DNA from: a virus
IMG/VR virus record: IMGVR_UViG_3300022074_000090
Location: 1 to 45,821 of that record
Direction: 5' to 3' (one strand)
DNA length: 45,821 bases
The notes beneath the pieces were generated by a model. That model was not told the origin of the DNA. It did no database searches and saw nothing but the letters and a program-made list of their open reading frames with translations. The position numbers and the translations under genes are program-made. Of the stretch, positions 20,963-27,872 are shown piece after piece. Numbering within the stretch: the first letter of the stretch is position 1; each line of letters begins with the position of its first letter.

Positions 20963-23150
20963 TGGATGGCTCAACATCAATGAGGATCTGCGATGGCTTG
21001 AAGGTTGGGTTACAGCTGGCTACGGCTGGTGTGCAACCCACTTCGCCAATCGCTACCGCCTTACAGAGAACAGCAGGGGTTCTAACCTTATTGTTCTGGA
21101 CATTGATGGTGATACTACGCTTGACGCTTTCTGGGCTACGCATACAGCTAAGACATGGTGTGCGTGCACATACACAAGCTCTAGCCACAGCGAAACAGAG
21201 CACCGCTTCCGTGCTTTGTTCCCGCTCTCCATGGAGATGCAAACCATCGGACAGCACAAAGGAGCGTATTGGCTAATCGTCAATCGCCTCCTGGCTGACC
21301 TTGGGCTAGAGAAACTGGATGACAACTGCGGTCAGAAACCTGAGCGCCTTTGGTATGGCAATACTAATGCAGTCTTCCAGTACAACGACAGCTTTGAAGC
21401 TGTGCCGGACTTCCTACTTGAGAGCATCGAGTATGAAGAGGTAACTAACTTCAAGGCTGCCGACATTGAACCCATCGACGTACAACGTTGCCAGTGGCTA
21501 CTCAGAGAGTTTCTAAGGCCATCTGACGACGGTGAGTACAACGAATACTTTCTACCCGTTATGGCCGCTTGTGCGGGCGTAGGGGGCGAGATCTTCGACG
21601 ATTGGGTTGACTGGGTTATCCGTGGCCACCATGGTGCCAAGGAAGAAAACTATCAGTCTTGGAAGTGGAGAGGTCTCGGTAATTATGCCGGACACACTAC
21701 ACTTTATTCGCTGTGTAAGAAACAAGATCCTCACTGGACTAGGTTACTACCAGCGCACCTAAAGTTTGGTGCGGTGGGTACAGCGGCTGGGTACACAGAG
21801 TTTGACTCTCTACCCATATTTGAAAACGTAAACGATACCCCAAAGGTTATGACTGTCAAAGTAAAAGAAGAAAATTTTCAGGAACTGCCCGAGCCAACTC
21901 CTGATATGAGTACCCCAACTGTAAAAAAGTCTCGGGGTCGTCCCAAAAAATCCTCGGACGATCTAGCAAAGGAGCGAGAGTCCGACGTCAAAAAGGTGCA
22001 GGAGTTGTTGTCCGACCTGCGCAAGAACGAACTCACTTCCGCAATCGAGTACAACGATTCAACTGGCAGAGTTGTCGAGATGCAGGGCAACGATCTGGAT
22101 CTAATGACAACCAAGTTGTCCTGCGAGCACGGCGTGTTCATCCCCGAAATGCGGGTTAAGTCTGCCGTCCAGTACGCAGCTATGAAGAACAAGTATTGCC
22201 CCATCCGGCGGTACTTAGACAAGTGCTCTGCTGACAACGCACCGTTTGCTGAGTGGGATCGCATTGGCGAAATCTTCCTCGGCAATCCACATCAACTGGC
22301 AACGCTGGCCATGCAACGCATGATGATCGGCGCTGTCGCTCGGGCTTACAACCCTGGCTGCTCTATGTCCTGGCTACCGATTTTGGTCGGTGCTCAGGGC
22401 GTGGGTAAGTCAATGTTCTCCCGGTGCCTTGTGCCGGACAAGCTCTTCTCTGAGATCAGTACTCCTCTAGAGACACTGATGAAAGAGCAGTATCGCTTGC
22501 ACGTTGCTTGGCTTCTGGAGCTGCCTGAGATCGATCACTTCTTCAGCTCAAAAAATATCGAGAACTTCAAGAACTTGATCACCACTCGTGTGGATGAAGT
22601 GCGTCGTCCGTATGCGTCTCTGCCTGAGTCACTCAAGCGTCGCTTCGTGATGATCGGTACTACCAACCGTAACCAGTTCCTGGTGGACAGCACGGGTAAC
22701 CGTCGCTTCGTTCCCCTTGAGATTGGAGCTAACTTCCTGATCCCTTGGAAGGAACTGACTGAACAGCGTGATGCTCTCTGGGCTGCTGCTGTACAGGCAT
22801 ACCGTGTAGGTACTCCGTATGAGTTCAACTCTGGTGAGATTGCACAGATCTCTGAGTACATCGCTGAGTTCGGTGACCCCGATCCTTGGATGGACAAGAT
22901 CAGTAGCTACGTCAATCTCCGTGAGGAGCTGACTGTTGCTGAGGTTCTTACCTCTGCACTCGACCTTGACCCTCGTCAGCAGGGCCGTCGTGAAGCTCGC
23001 CGTGTGGCTGATGTGCTGCAAGTACTCAACTGGCGTCGTGTAAACACGTCACGCAAAGATCCCGTCACAGGGAAGTCCAAGTCTGTTCGCCTTTGGGTTC
23101 GCCCTAAGGATGATCCCATTTCTGAGGATCACATCCTGAACGACTTCTGA
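20898..23150 (+). CDS. Primase-helicase fusion: AEP-like primase plus VirE-type SF3-like ATPase
   Basis: A 750-residue protein. Residues about 45-175 form an archaeo-eukaryotic-type primase-polymerase domain: metal-binding LIVLDIDGDTT, the S-x-H motif in SSSHSETEHRFRALF, and KPERLWYGN. A basic linker near 345-375 (VKKSRGRPKK) follows. The C-terminal ATPase (about 440-650) is of the virulence-associated E type: Walker A VGAQGVGKSMFS, Walker B LLELPEID, sensor MIGTTNRNQF and arginine finger STGNRRFVPLEI. It would both prime and unwind DNA, replacing the T7 gp4 type expected with a T7-like polymerase. Confidence 0.85.
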   Translation: MKLKISVNKKCLNKQNPQKVADGWLNINEDLRWLEGWVTAGYGWCATHFANRYRLTENSRGSNLIVLDIDGDTTLDAFWATHTAKTWCACTYTSSSHSETEHRFRALFPLSMEMQTIGQHKGAYWLIVNRLLADLGLEKLDDNCGQKPERLWYGNTNAVFQYNDSFEAVPDFLLESIEYEEVTNFKAADIEPIDVQRCQWLLREFLRPSDDGEYNEYFLPVMAACAGVGGEIFDDWVDWVIRGHHGAKEENYQSWKWRGLGNYAGHTTLYSLCKKQDPHWTRLLPAHLKFGAVGTAAGYTEFDSLPIFENVNDTPKVMTVKVKEENFQELPEPTPDMSTPTVKKSRGRPKKSSDDLAKERESDVKKVQELLSDLRKNELTSAIEYNDSTGRVVEMQGNDLDLMTTKLSCEHGVFIPEMRVKSAVQYAAMKNKYCPIRRYLDKCSADNAPFAEWDRIGEIFLGNPHQLATLAMQRMMIGAVARAYNPGCSMSWLPILVGAQGVGKSMFSRCLVPDKLFSEISTPLETLMKEQYRLHVAWLLELPEIDHFFSSKNIENFKNLITTRVDEVRRPYASLPESLKRRFVMIGTTNRNQFLVDSTGNRRFVPLEIGANFLIPWKELTEQRDALWAAAVQAYRVGTPYEFNSGEIAQISEYIAEFGDPDPWMDKISSYVNLREELTVAEVLTSALDLDPRQQGRREARRVADVLQVLNWRRVNTSRKDPVTGKSKSVRLWVRPKDDPISEDHILNDF

Positions 23151-23175
23151 TTTATACACCTTAATTTTATTTCAA

Positions 23176-23409
23176 ATGAATACATCAAATATTTCCATCG
23201 GACTTCGTGTGCGTGTAAAAACTAATGGTCTCAACGCATTAGTTGTCGGACGTCCCGAGTATTACACTCCCCGAGCTAAACTTGTTCGTATCAAGTACGA
23301 AAATAGTACTCGATATGAATACATGATTAGCACCCAACTTCAGGAGCTGCCTATTGAAGAGCAGTATCCAGCATTGGGTGGGACCTACGGACAATCAACA
23401 GATGAGTGA
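23176..23409 (+). CDS. Hypothetical small beta-rich protein, 77 aa
   Basis: A small protein with SH3-like alternation (SIGLRVRVKTNGLNALVVGR and KLVRIKYENSTRYEYM). Such barrels often bind nucleic acid or protein, but no family match is certain. It overlaps the downstream gene by 8 bases. Confidence 0.6.
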   Translation: MNTSNISIGLRVRVKTNGLNALVVGRPEYYTPRAKLVRIKYENSTRYEYMISTQLQELPIEEQYPALGGTYGQSTDE

Positions 23410-24214
23410 AGCACAACCGAGTAAGAAGCGTGGCGGTCATGCATACGGTCGCCGTAATCTACAGCTGAGTAATACGGCTGAAGAGGGCGAACTATGTCTC
23501 TATCACGGCCACTCTTTGGGTCGGTTCTCTTCACATTCAATGAGATACGATAGTCATCAGGCATGTGTTCGCTGTGTAGCAGCAGCACGTGAAGGACGCC
23601 TATCTCTCGACATCGACAGGCTTGTCAAAAAATACAGAGCTAAGGCTCTCAAGTTTTGGTCACAAGTAGATATCGGTTCACCTGATGAATGCTGGAACTG
23701 GAATGGTTGTATTAACAAACGAACTAAGCAACCCCAGTTTGCATGGCGACGTCACGGCATTGCTAGCAGCACTCAGCATCACCCTCAACGTGTTGCTATG
23801 TGGTTTAGTTGGGGCGATCTCGGCTTTACCGGAGTCAAGACAACATGTGGCAACAAGTATTGCTGTAATCCTTTTCATCTCATCCCTCAACACATTGGGG
23901 TCTTTGTAGATGACGAGAGCTACATCGACAGCTTTGAGCTTGCCATTCAAATTCAAACACTGAAGCAGCAGGTTCAAGAGTATGTCATTGAGGAAGCACT
24001 CAAAGTCCAAGAAAGACTTGACCAAAGCGCAGAGATTGATGCTCGTAATAATCTTGTCATCAATCCTGACGTCGGCTTTGGAGACCGTTTTGAAGCTGTT
24101 CTAACCGATCTGCTTGCCGGACATCATCCTTCACTAATAGAACCTGACGAGCCTGGTCTTTTTCGTAAACCTGTTGATAACGAAGAAGACGAAAATCCCA
24201 CAGAAGACTATTAA
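23402..24214 (+). CDS. HNH-fold-derived zinc protein (probable inactive or divergent homing-type nuclease)
   Basis: A 270-residue protein starting at ATG 23402. The N-terminus has a Cys/His pair cluster (CLYHGHSLGRF ... CVRC, about 35-65). The core shows ECWNWNGCINKRTKQPQFAW and later CGNKYCCNPFHLIPQH, the frame of HNH_3-like homing nucleases. In active members a His precedes the CxNPxHL motif; here the matching stretch reads VKTTCGNK, so the catalytic His may be missing. The C-terminal third is helical and acidic. It may be a DNA-binding relic of a nuclease. Confidence 0.6.
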   Translation: MSEAQPSKKRGGHAYGRRNLQLSNTAEEGELCLYHGHSLGRFSSHSMRYDSHQACVRCVAAAREGRLSLDIDRLVKKYRAKALKFWSQVDIGSPDECWNWNGCINKRTKQPQFAWRRHGIASSTQHHPQRVAMWFSWGDLGFTGVKTTCGNKYCCNPFHLIPQHIGVFVDDESYIDSFELAIQIQTLKQQVQEYVIEEALKVQERLDQSAEIDARNNLVINPDVGFGDRFEAVLTDLLAGHHPSLIEPDEPGLFRKPVDNEEDENPTEDY

Positions 24215-24246
24215 ATTAACTTATTCTTACAAAAGAGTTTTCAATT

Positions 24247-24669
24247 ATGTCAAGACGCACAGATTTACTTAGACAGCTTCTCAACTCCGATAAATTTGGA
24301 GAAGAGAAAACTAATGAGCAAAAGTTCCTCGCAGCTACTGCTGAACTCATTCTCACGGATATGATCAATATTGCCATTAACGGCTTCCTTGTTCACGGTC
24401 CAGGCTCACTAATCATCAACCTTCTCAACGACAGCACCACTTATATGGGCGGTCATCAAATTGAAGAGGACTTGAGGATTGCTGAGACCAATGAGGATGA
24501 AGATATCGTTGACTTCTTGAGGGATCTGATGAAGCGTATTGACGAAAACAATTGGACCGACAACGTCTTACTTACGCTAATTTCAGATGCAGGATCAAGA
24601 ACATTTAGTCTCGAAGCAGGTCGGAGCCAAGAAAGCCTCCGAGAGGTCACAGCAGAACTTACAGAATAA
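24247..24669 (+). CDS. Hypothetical helical protein, 140 aa
   Basis: Mostly helical with an acidic middle (EEDLRIAETNEDEDIVDFLR) and an N-terminal basic segment (SRRTDLLRQLLNSDKFG). Its last 28 codons overlap the Dam-like gene in another frame. No domain recognised. Confidence 0.6.
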   Translation: MSRRTDLLRQLLNSDKFGEEKTNEQKFLAATAELILTDMINIAINGFLVHGPGSLIINLLNDSTTYMGGHQIEEDLRIAETNEDEDIVDFLRDLMKRIDENNWTDNVLLTLISDAGSRTFSLEAGRSQESLREVTAELTE

Positions 24670-25255
24670 GCTGCAACACGCTGGGCTCAAGTTACCTCTG
24701 TATCCCACACCGCAGATTATCGATCGTGCTCGTTCTGTTATGGGGTCTATTGATTTTGACCCTACTTCTGATCCTATTCAGCAAGTACTTGTTGACAGTA
24801 CTGCTGTTCCTTCTCTAGAGATTAATCCTCTGCAGGAGCACTGGTCGGGCAACGTCTTTGTTGCTCCAAAAGGTGCTGTCCGTAATACTCGCATTTGGTT
24901 TAACAAGACCATCAATGAGTATCGCAATAACTACATCAAATCATTCATATTCTTTACAAGTGCCTCCGAAATCCTTCGCAGTAGTCCTGCTATATTCGAC
25001 TATCCTGTTTGCATTCCTTTTAAAAGGGTCAAACAACTCCGAGCTACCCCAGACGGATTTGAGCCTGTCTCGCCATCTACCTGGAACGTCATTGTCTATG
25101 GGCCACCAGTTGACCCGGTAATGACTGACATCGACAAAGTTACCTTGTTCTACAACACGTTTCGTGACATCGGTCGTGTGATCTATAGCGAGTTTGCTGG
25201 AGACAGCTGGGCTAAAGATCTTGAGTACTACGAGCAGAAGCGAGGTAACGTCTGA
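24587..25255 (+). CDS. Dam-like N6-adenine methyltransferase-fold protein with altered active site
   Basis: A 222-residue protein. The layout follows phage Dam-like enzymes: YPTPQIIDRARSVMGSIDFD (family: P-x-x-x-F... DPCA-type stretch), HWSGNVFVAPKG where active members have vN-P-P-[YF], then IKSFIFFTSASEI and a C-terminal CIPFKRVKQLR ... WNVIVYG. The NPPY/DPPY catalytic tetrad is replaced by APKG, so methyl transfer is doubtful. It may bind DNA or be a derived enzyme. Confidence 0.6.
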   Translation: MQDQEHLVSKQVGAKKASERSQQNLQNKLQHAGLKLPLYPTPQIIDRARSVMGSIDFDPTSDPIQQVLVDSTAVPSLEINPLQEHWSGNVFVAPKGAVRNTRIWFNKTINEYRNNYIKSFIFFTSASEILRSSPAIFDYPVCIPFKRVKQLRATPDGFEPVSPSTWNVIVYGPPVDPVMTDIDKVTLFYNTFRDIGRVIYSEFAGDSWAKDLEYYEQKRGNV

Positions 25256-25671
25256 TGCAAAAATACTTCGCAGAAGGTACGTTCTATTGCCTGCCTTCAG
25301 GTAACAGCTATCACCCCTCCCGTCTAATCATTCGTGACGGCACTCTAACTTGGAAGGATGCATTGCACTGCAAGCTGGCAAACGTAACTCACATTCCTAC
25401 TGAGCTTGCTCACGAGCAGCACATCATCAAAACAGCTCAGCGTATGGAAGAACTCAATACCTGGGCTTCTATAAATATGGAGCTGTGGGAATGCATCAAA
25501 CCTGTGTCATGGTTCAATCCCACTATGGAAGGCTTTGAAGAAGGCATCATGCTTAAATTTAAGCACACCTCTTTCTCCAACAAACTAATGTGGGCACGTC
25601 TTGTGCCTCACATCAAAGCTCACGAATCATTGACTTCGGGGCCAAACTATCTCTCATTCAAGAGGTGCTAA
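25255..25671 (+). CDS. Hypothetical protein, 138 aa
   Basis: An alpha/beta protein with AEGTFYCLPSGNSYHPSRLI at the N-terminus and a helical part with His residues (LAHEQHIIKTAQRMEELNTW). The start overlaps the Dam-like stop (TGATG), suggesting co-expression. Not recognised. Its stop overlaps a UAAC hairpin. Confidence 0.6.
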   Translation: MQKYFAEGTFYCLPSGNSYHPSRLIIRDGTLTWKDALHCKLANVTHIPTELAHEQHIIKTAQRMEELNTWASINMELWECIKPVSWFNPTMEGFEEGIMLKFKHTSFSNKLMWARLVPHIKAHESLTSGPNYLSFKRC

Positions 25672-25690
25672 CCGGCTAACGCCGGTTTTT
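25671..25690 (+). terminator. UAAC-tetraloop terminator
   Basis: The stem ACCGGC/GCCGGT has loop TAAC, then TTTT. The left arm begins on the last base of the stop codon. It separates the plus-strand replication operon from the minus-strand pair at 25689-26257. Confidence 0.8.
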
Positions 25691-25895
25691 AGAGTGTTGT
25701 CAATCGGATAATGCCGTATGTGCATGCAGCGATTGATAGAAACGCAAGTGCTACTTGATCTTTCTTTCCTTCTACATGGAAGGTCGGAACACGTAGCATT
25801 TCTGTGACAATCCTGATGCTCAATGCATGGATGTAATATCCCTGAACAAAGCAGCTCAGGCCTACGAAACCTGTCACTAAGGACAGTTTCCGCAT
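25689..25895 (-). CDS. Hypothetical membrane protein, 68 aa
   Basis: The start chosen is ATG 25895 (MRKLSLVTGFVGLSCFVQGY); a longer frame would overlap the upstream gene. Two hydrophobic stretches are seen (about residues 4-20 and 50-66), separated by a segment with TFHVEGKKDQ. It follows the DUF3310 gene in the same orientation. Function unknown. Confidence 0.5.
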   Translation of the reverse strand: MRKLSLVTGFVGLSCFVQGYYIHALSIRIVTEMLRVPTFHVEGKKDQVALAFLSIAACTYGIIRLTTL

Positions 25896-25906
25896 TCTTG
25901 TACGAA

Positions 25907-26257
25907 TCACTCGCCTTCGAGCTTCGCAACTAAACGTGAGAGGTACCACTGTGCCTTCTTAGCGTCTTGTACTGCGTTCTCTTTGTTCCACAAACGAAGC
26001 AGATACTTCAGCACTTGAGCTTGAAGCATGCCTGTGATTGGACCCGGTGCATTTGCAATTGCTTCTTCAATGATTTCAATTGCTTCCTGCGTACCTTGAG
26101 TGTAATGACTAGGTGAGTTCACCATGTCGCTGCACTCTTCCTTTGGATGACATTCAATACGTGCTTCGTCGTTCTCATCGAAAACAATCTCGCACTTGTT
26201 ACGCAAGTCCCACTCGTTGTATTCGTTGAATTCGTCTAAGAATGTTTTGTAGTCCAT
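25907..26257 (-). CDS. DUF3310 protein (T7 gp1.7 nucleotide kinase-like)
   Basis: A 116-residue protein. The C-terminal half reads VNSPSHYTQGTQEAIEIIEE, then LKYLLRLWNKENAVQDAKKA and QWYLSRLVAKLE, the pattern of DUF3310, which includes T7 gp1.7, a thymidylate-phosphorylating enzyme. The first 50 residues are an acidic addition with Cys/His (IECHPKEECSDM). The pairing with ThyX and RNR in the same genome fits a dTMP-related role, which is inferred. Confidence 0.75.
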   Translation of the reverse strand: MDYKTFLDEFNEYNEWDLRNKCEIVFDENDEARIECHPKEECSDMVNSPSHYTQGTQEAIEIIEEAIANAPGPITGMLQAQVLKYLLRLWNKENAVQDAKKAQWYLSRLVAKLEGE

Positions 26258-26258
26258 G

Positions 26259-26309
26259 TATTCGCATATCGCTTTCTATGTACTTATCATAGGAGGAAAG
26301 ATACGAATA
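26259..26309. promoter_or_regulatory. Operator-like inverted repeat between divergent genes
   Basis: TATTCGCATATCGCTTTC (26259-26276) is matched by the reverse complement of GAAAGATACGAATA (26296-26309), an imperfect inverted repeat with about 20 bases between arms. It fills the 62-base gap between the divergent genes at 26257 (minus) and 26320 (plus), where both promoters must lie. Confidence 0.4.
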
Positions 26310-26319
26310 GTCAAGGTAA

Positions 26320-26901
26320 ATGGGTATCGTTAAAGGTGATCCAACGCATATATCTGACCAGGATAAATACTTCATGTCCATCGCAAAAGTGGTGGGTGAA
26401 GGATCGACTCATCCTGTAGCCCCCGGTGGGTGCGTGTTAGTACGCCAGCGGAACATACTTGGTGATGGCCGCAGTCTGCTTGCTTCTTGCAAAGTTGAAG
26501 TTGACTGTGTAACCTATGCCATAGGAGCAGCAGCTAGTAGAGGTACACCTCTGCAGGGATCTGTTGTTTATACAACCCGGTATCCATTCAGCGCAGCTAT
26601 ATTCCAATTGCACCTTATGGGTATCCGTAAGGTCATTGTCTTGGCTCATGAATGGGAGCCGTATTACAAAGACGAGTTCAGACGTGCTGCACGTTTGGCT
26701 CGTGAACTAAAAATATCTATTGAGCCACTATTTGAAGATGAAGATGAAAGATTCAGCACAAACAATCAAGCCCCCCGTTTCGACGACAAAGAAGCGCAGT
26801 TCGAGAACAAAGACCTCTACACGACAAGTCCGGTTGAAAGCGAATCTTTCGACATTGAGAAACATACAGAGTACTCAGATGACTTCAACACTGCTGTTTG
26901 A
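26320..26901 (+). CDS. dCMP-deaminase-fold protein lacking the zinc site
   Basis: A 193-residue protein. The fold of dCMP deaminase is visible: YFMSIAKVVGEGSTHPVAPGG, then VLVRQRNILGDGRSLL and the C-terminal GSVVYTTRYP ... LHLMGIRKVIVLAHEW. The catalytic HAE motif is replaced by VDCVTYAIGAA and the PCxxC motif by YPFSAAIF, so His, Glu and both Cys of the zinc site are gone. It is probably a non-catalytic regulatory or scaffold relative. Its acidic C-terminal tail (about 140-193) overlaps the exonuclease start by 23 bases. Long phage dCMP deaminases are allosteric, so a sensor role is conceivable. Confidence 0.65.
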   Translation: MGIVKGDPTHISDQDKYFMSIAKVVGEGSTHPVAPGGCVLVRQRNILGDGRSLLASCKVEVDCVTYAIGAAASRGTPLQGSVVYTTRYPFSAAIFQLHLMGIRKVIVLAHEWEPYYKDEFRRAARLARELKISIEPLFEDEDERFSTNNQAPRFDDKEAQFENKDLYTTSPVESESFDIEKHTEYSDDFNTAV

Positions 26902-27403
26902 CATTGAGAGCACTGGCCTGCTGCGTCAGGGCTCACGTATTCACTGCATCGTTGCTCGTGACATGCAGTCTGCTACCGATCCACTGGTCTATGACCATCG
27001 TGAAGATCGTTCCCTGGAGATGGGCATTGAGAAGCTCCGCAATGCTGCGGCACTTGTCGGACATAACATCATCTCCTATGACATCCCGCTCATCAAAGAG
27101 CGCTATGAATTTGACTTTCAAGGCGAAGTTATTGACACTCTCGTTCTAAGTCGTCTGTTCTATCCAAACCTAAAGGACAAAGACTATGAGCGTCAGCCTG
27201 CTGGCATGCCTATCAAGCTCTATGGCTCTCACAGCATGGAAGCTTGGGGCTACCGACTGCGTTGCTTCAAGGGCGACTTCGGTAAGCACGATGGTTGCTG
27301 GGAGACCTACACCCCAGAAATGCTCGACTACTGCATCCAAGACACAGAAGTCAACGTCAAGATCTTTGAGTTGATGATGCGTCGGATGAAAGATTATGAG
27401 TGA
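26879..27403 (+). CDS. T7-type DNA polymerase, 3'-5' exonuclease part encoded separately
   Basis: A 174-residue protein, start ATG 26879. DnaQ-type exonuclease motifs: Exo I FDIESTGLL (D8, E10), Exo II VGHNIISYDIP and Exo III YCIQDTEVN. IDTLVLSRLFYPNLKDKD and GSHSMEAWGYRL closely follow the N-terminal half of T7 gp5. It lacks any polymerase motif and ends with its own stop. Three small genes separate it from the polymerase part at 27853. Confidence 0.88.
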   Translation: MTSTLLFDIESTGLLRQGSRIHCIVARDMQSATDPLVYDHREDRSLEMGIEKLRNAAALVGHNIISYDIPLIKERYEFDFQGEVIDTLVLSRLFYPNLKDKDYERQPAGMPIKLYGSHSMEAWGYRLRCFKGDFGKHDGCWETYTPEMLDYCIQDTEVNVKIFELMMRRMKDYE

Positions 27404-27557
27404 TCGTGAACGTGAGCTGATGGCCAGCCTCACAATCGACAATCTTTGTAAGTGTCTCAAAGCAGACCTTACATCAACACTTGTTGTGCACAGCAACGGA
27501 ACTGTGCTCCGTAAACTTACACTTACCTTCCCTGAAAATGAAAGACATCACGATTGA
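27396..27557 (+). CDS. Hypothetical protein, 53 aa
   Basis: The ATG 27396 lies within the end of the exonuclease gene in another frame, and its end overlaps the next start. Its 53 residues include LTIDNLCKCLKADLTST and LRKLTLTFPENE, a possible small alpha/beta peptide. Supported by tight overlapping with both neighbours; not recognised. Confidence 0.5.
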   Translation: MSDRERELMASLTIDNLCKCLKADLTSTLVVHSNGTVLRKLTLTFPENERHHD

Positions 27558-27744
27558 AGATTACAACGAATATGGTCCCGAGTTCTTTGAAAAGTACGAA
27601 TACGTAAAGCAAGCACTTGGCAAAGATGCCAGGGCTGAAGACGTTATGAATGTAATGAAGGCACTCGGTGCTGTCGTTATGAAAAAGCGTGGCGAAAAGA
27701 AAGGTGGACCTTTCGGGTTCAACAAGCCTGAGGCTAAGGAATGA
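27538..27744 (+). CDS. Hypothetical protein between the polymerase parts, 68 aa
   Basis: The start ATG 27538 is preferred over a TTG/ATG frame start at 27481, which is inside the previous gene. The protein reads KDITIEDYNEYGPEFFEKYE and then a Lys-rich C-terminus (MKKRGEKKGGPFGFNKPEAKE). It is an acidic N-half plus basic C-half protein that overlaps the 27741 gene (ATGA). It may be a polymerase accessory, by position only. Confidence 0.55.
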   Translation: MKDITIEDYNEYGPEFFEKYEYVKQALGKDARAEDVMNVMKALGAVVMKKRGEKKGGPFGFNKPEAKE

Positions 27745-27872
27745 GCCGAGCTTTGTTTGAACAGTGGCTGGATGATTGTCCAGTCCAATGGCTCCGTCTG
27801 AGCTATCAACCAGACAGTACAACTTACGAATTTATATTTGACGAGGAAACTGATGACGACGAACCTATCTGA
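27741..27872 (+). CDS. CPVQW micro-protein, 43 aa (second copy)
   Basis: Starts in an ATGA overlap and overlaps the polymerase start by 20 bases. LFEQWLDDCPVQWLRLSYQP followed by TTYEFIFDEETDDDEPI matches the 13833 product (W-[IL]-D-x-C-P-V-Q-W, TY-x-F, acidic tail). Two diverged copies of such a short peptide support real function. Unknown activity. Confidence 0.6.
   Translation: MSRALFEQWLDDCPVQWLRLSYQPDSTTYEFIFDEETDDDEPI

Noticed and set aside
27404-27852. A sequencing frameshift explaining the split DNA polymerase.
   Set aside because: Three intact overlapping small frames, one with a paralogue elsewhere, fill the gap, and both polymerase parts have their own start and stop.
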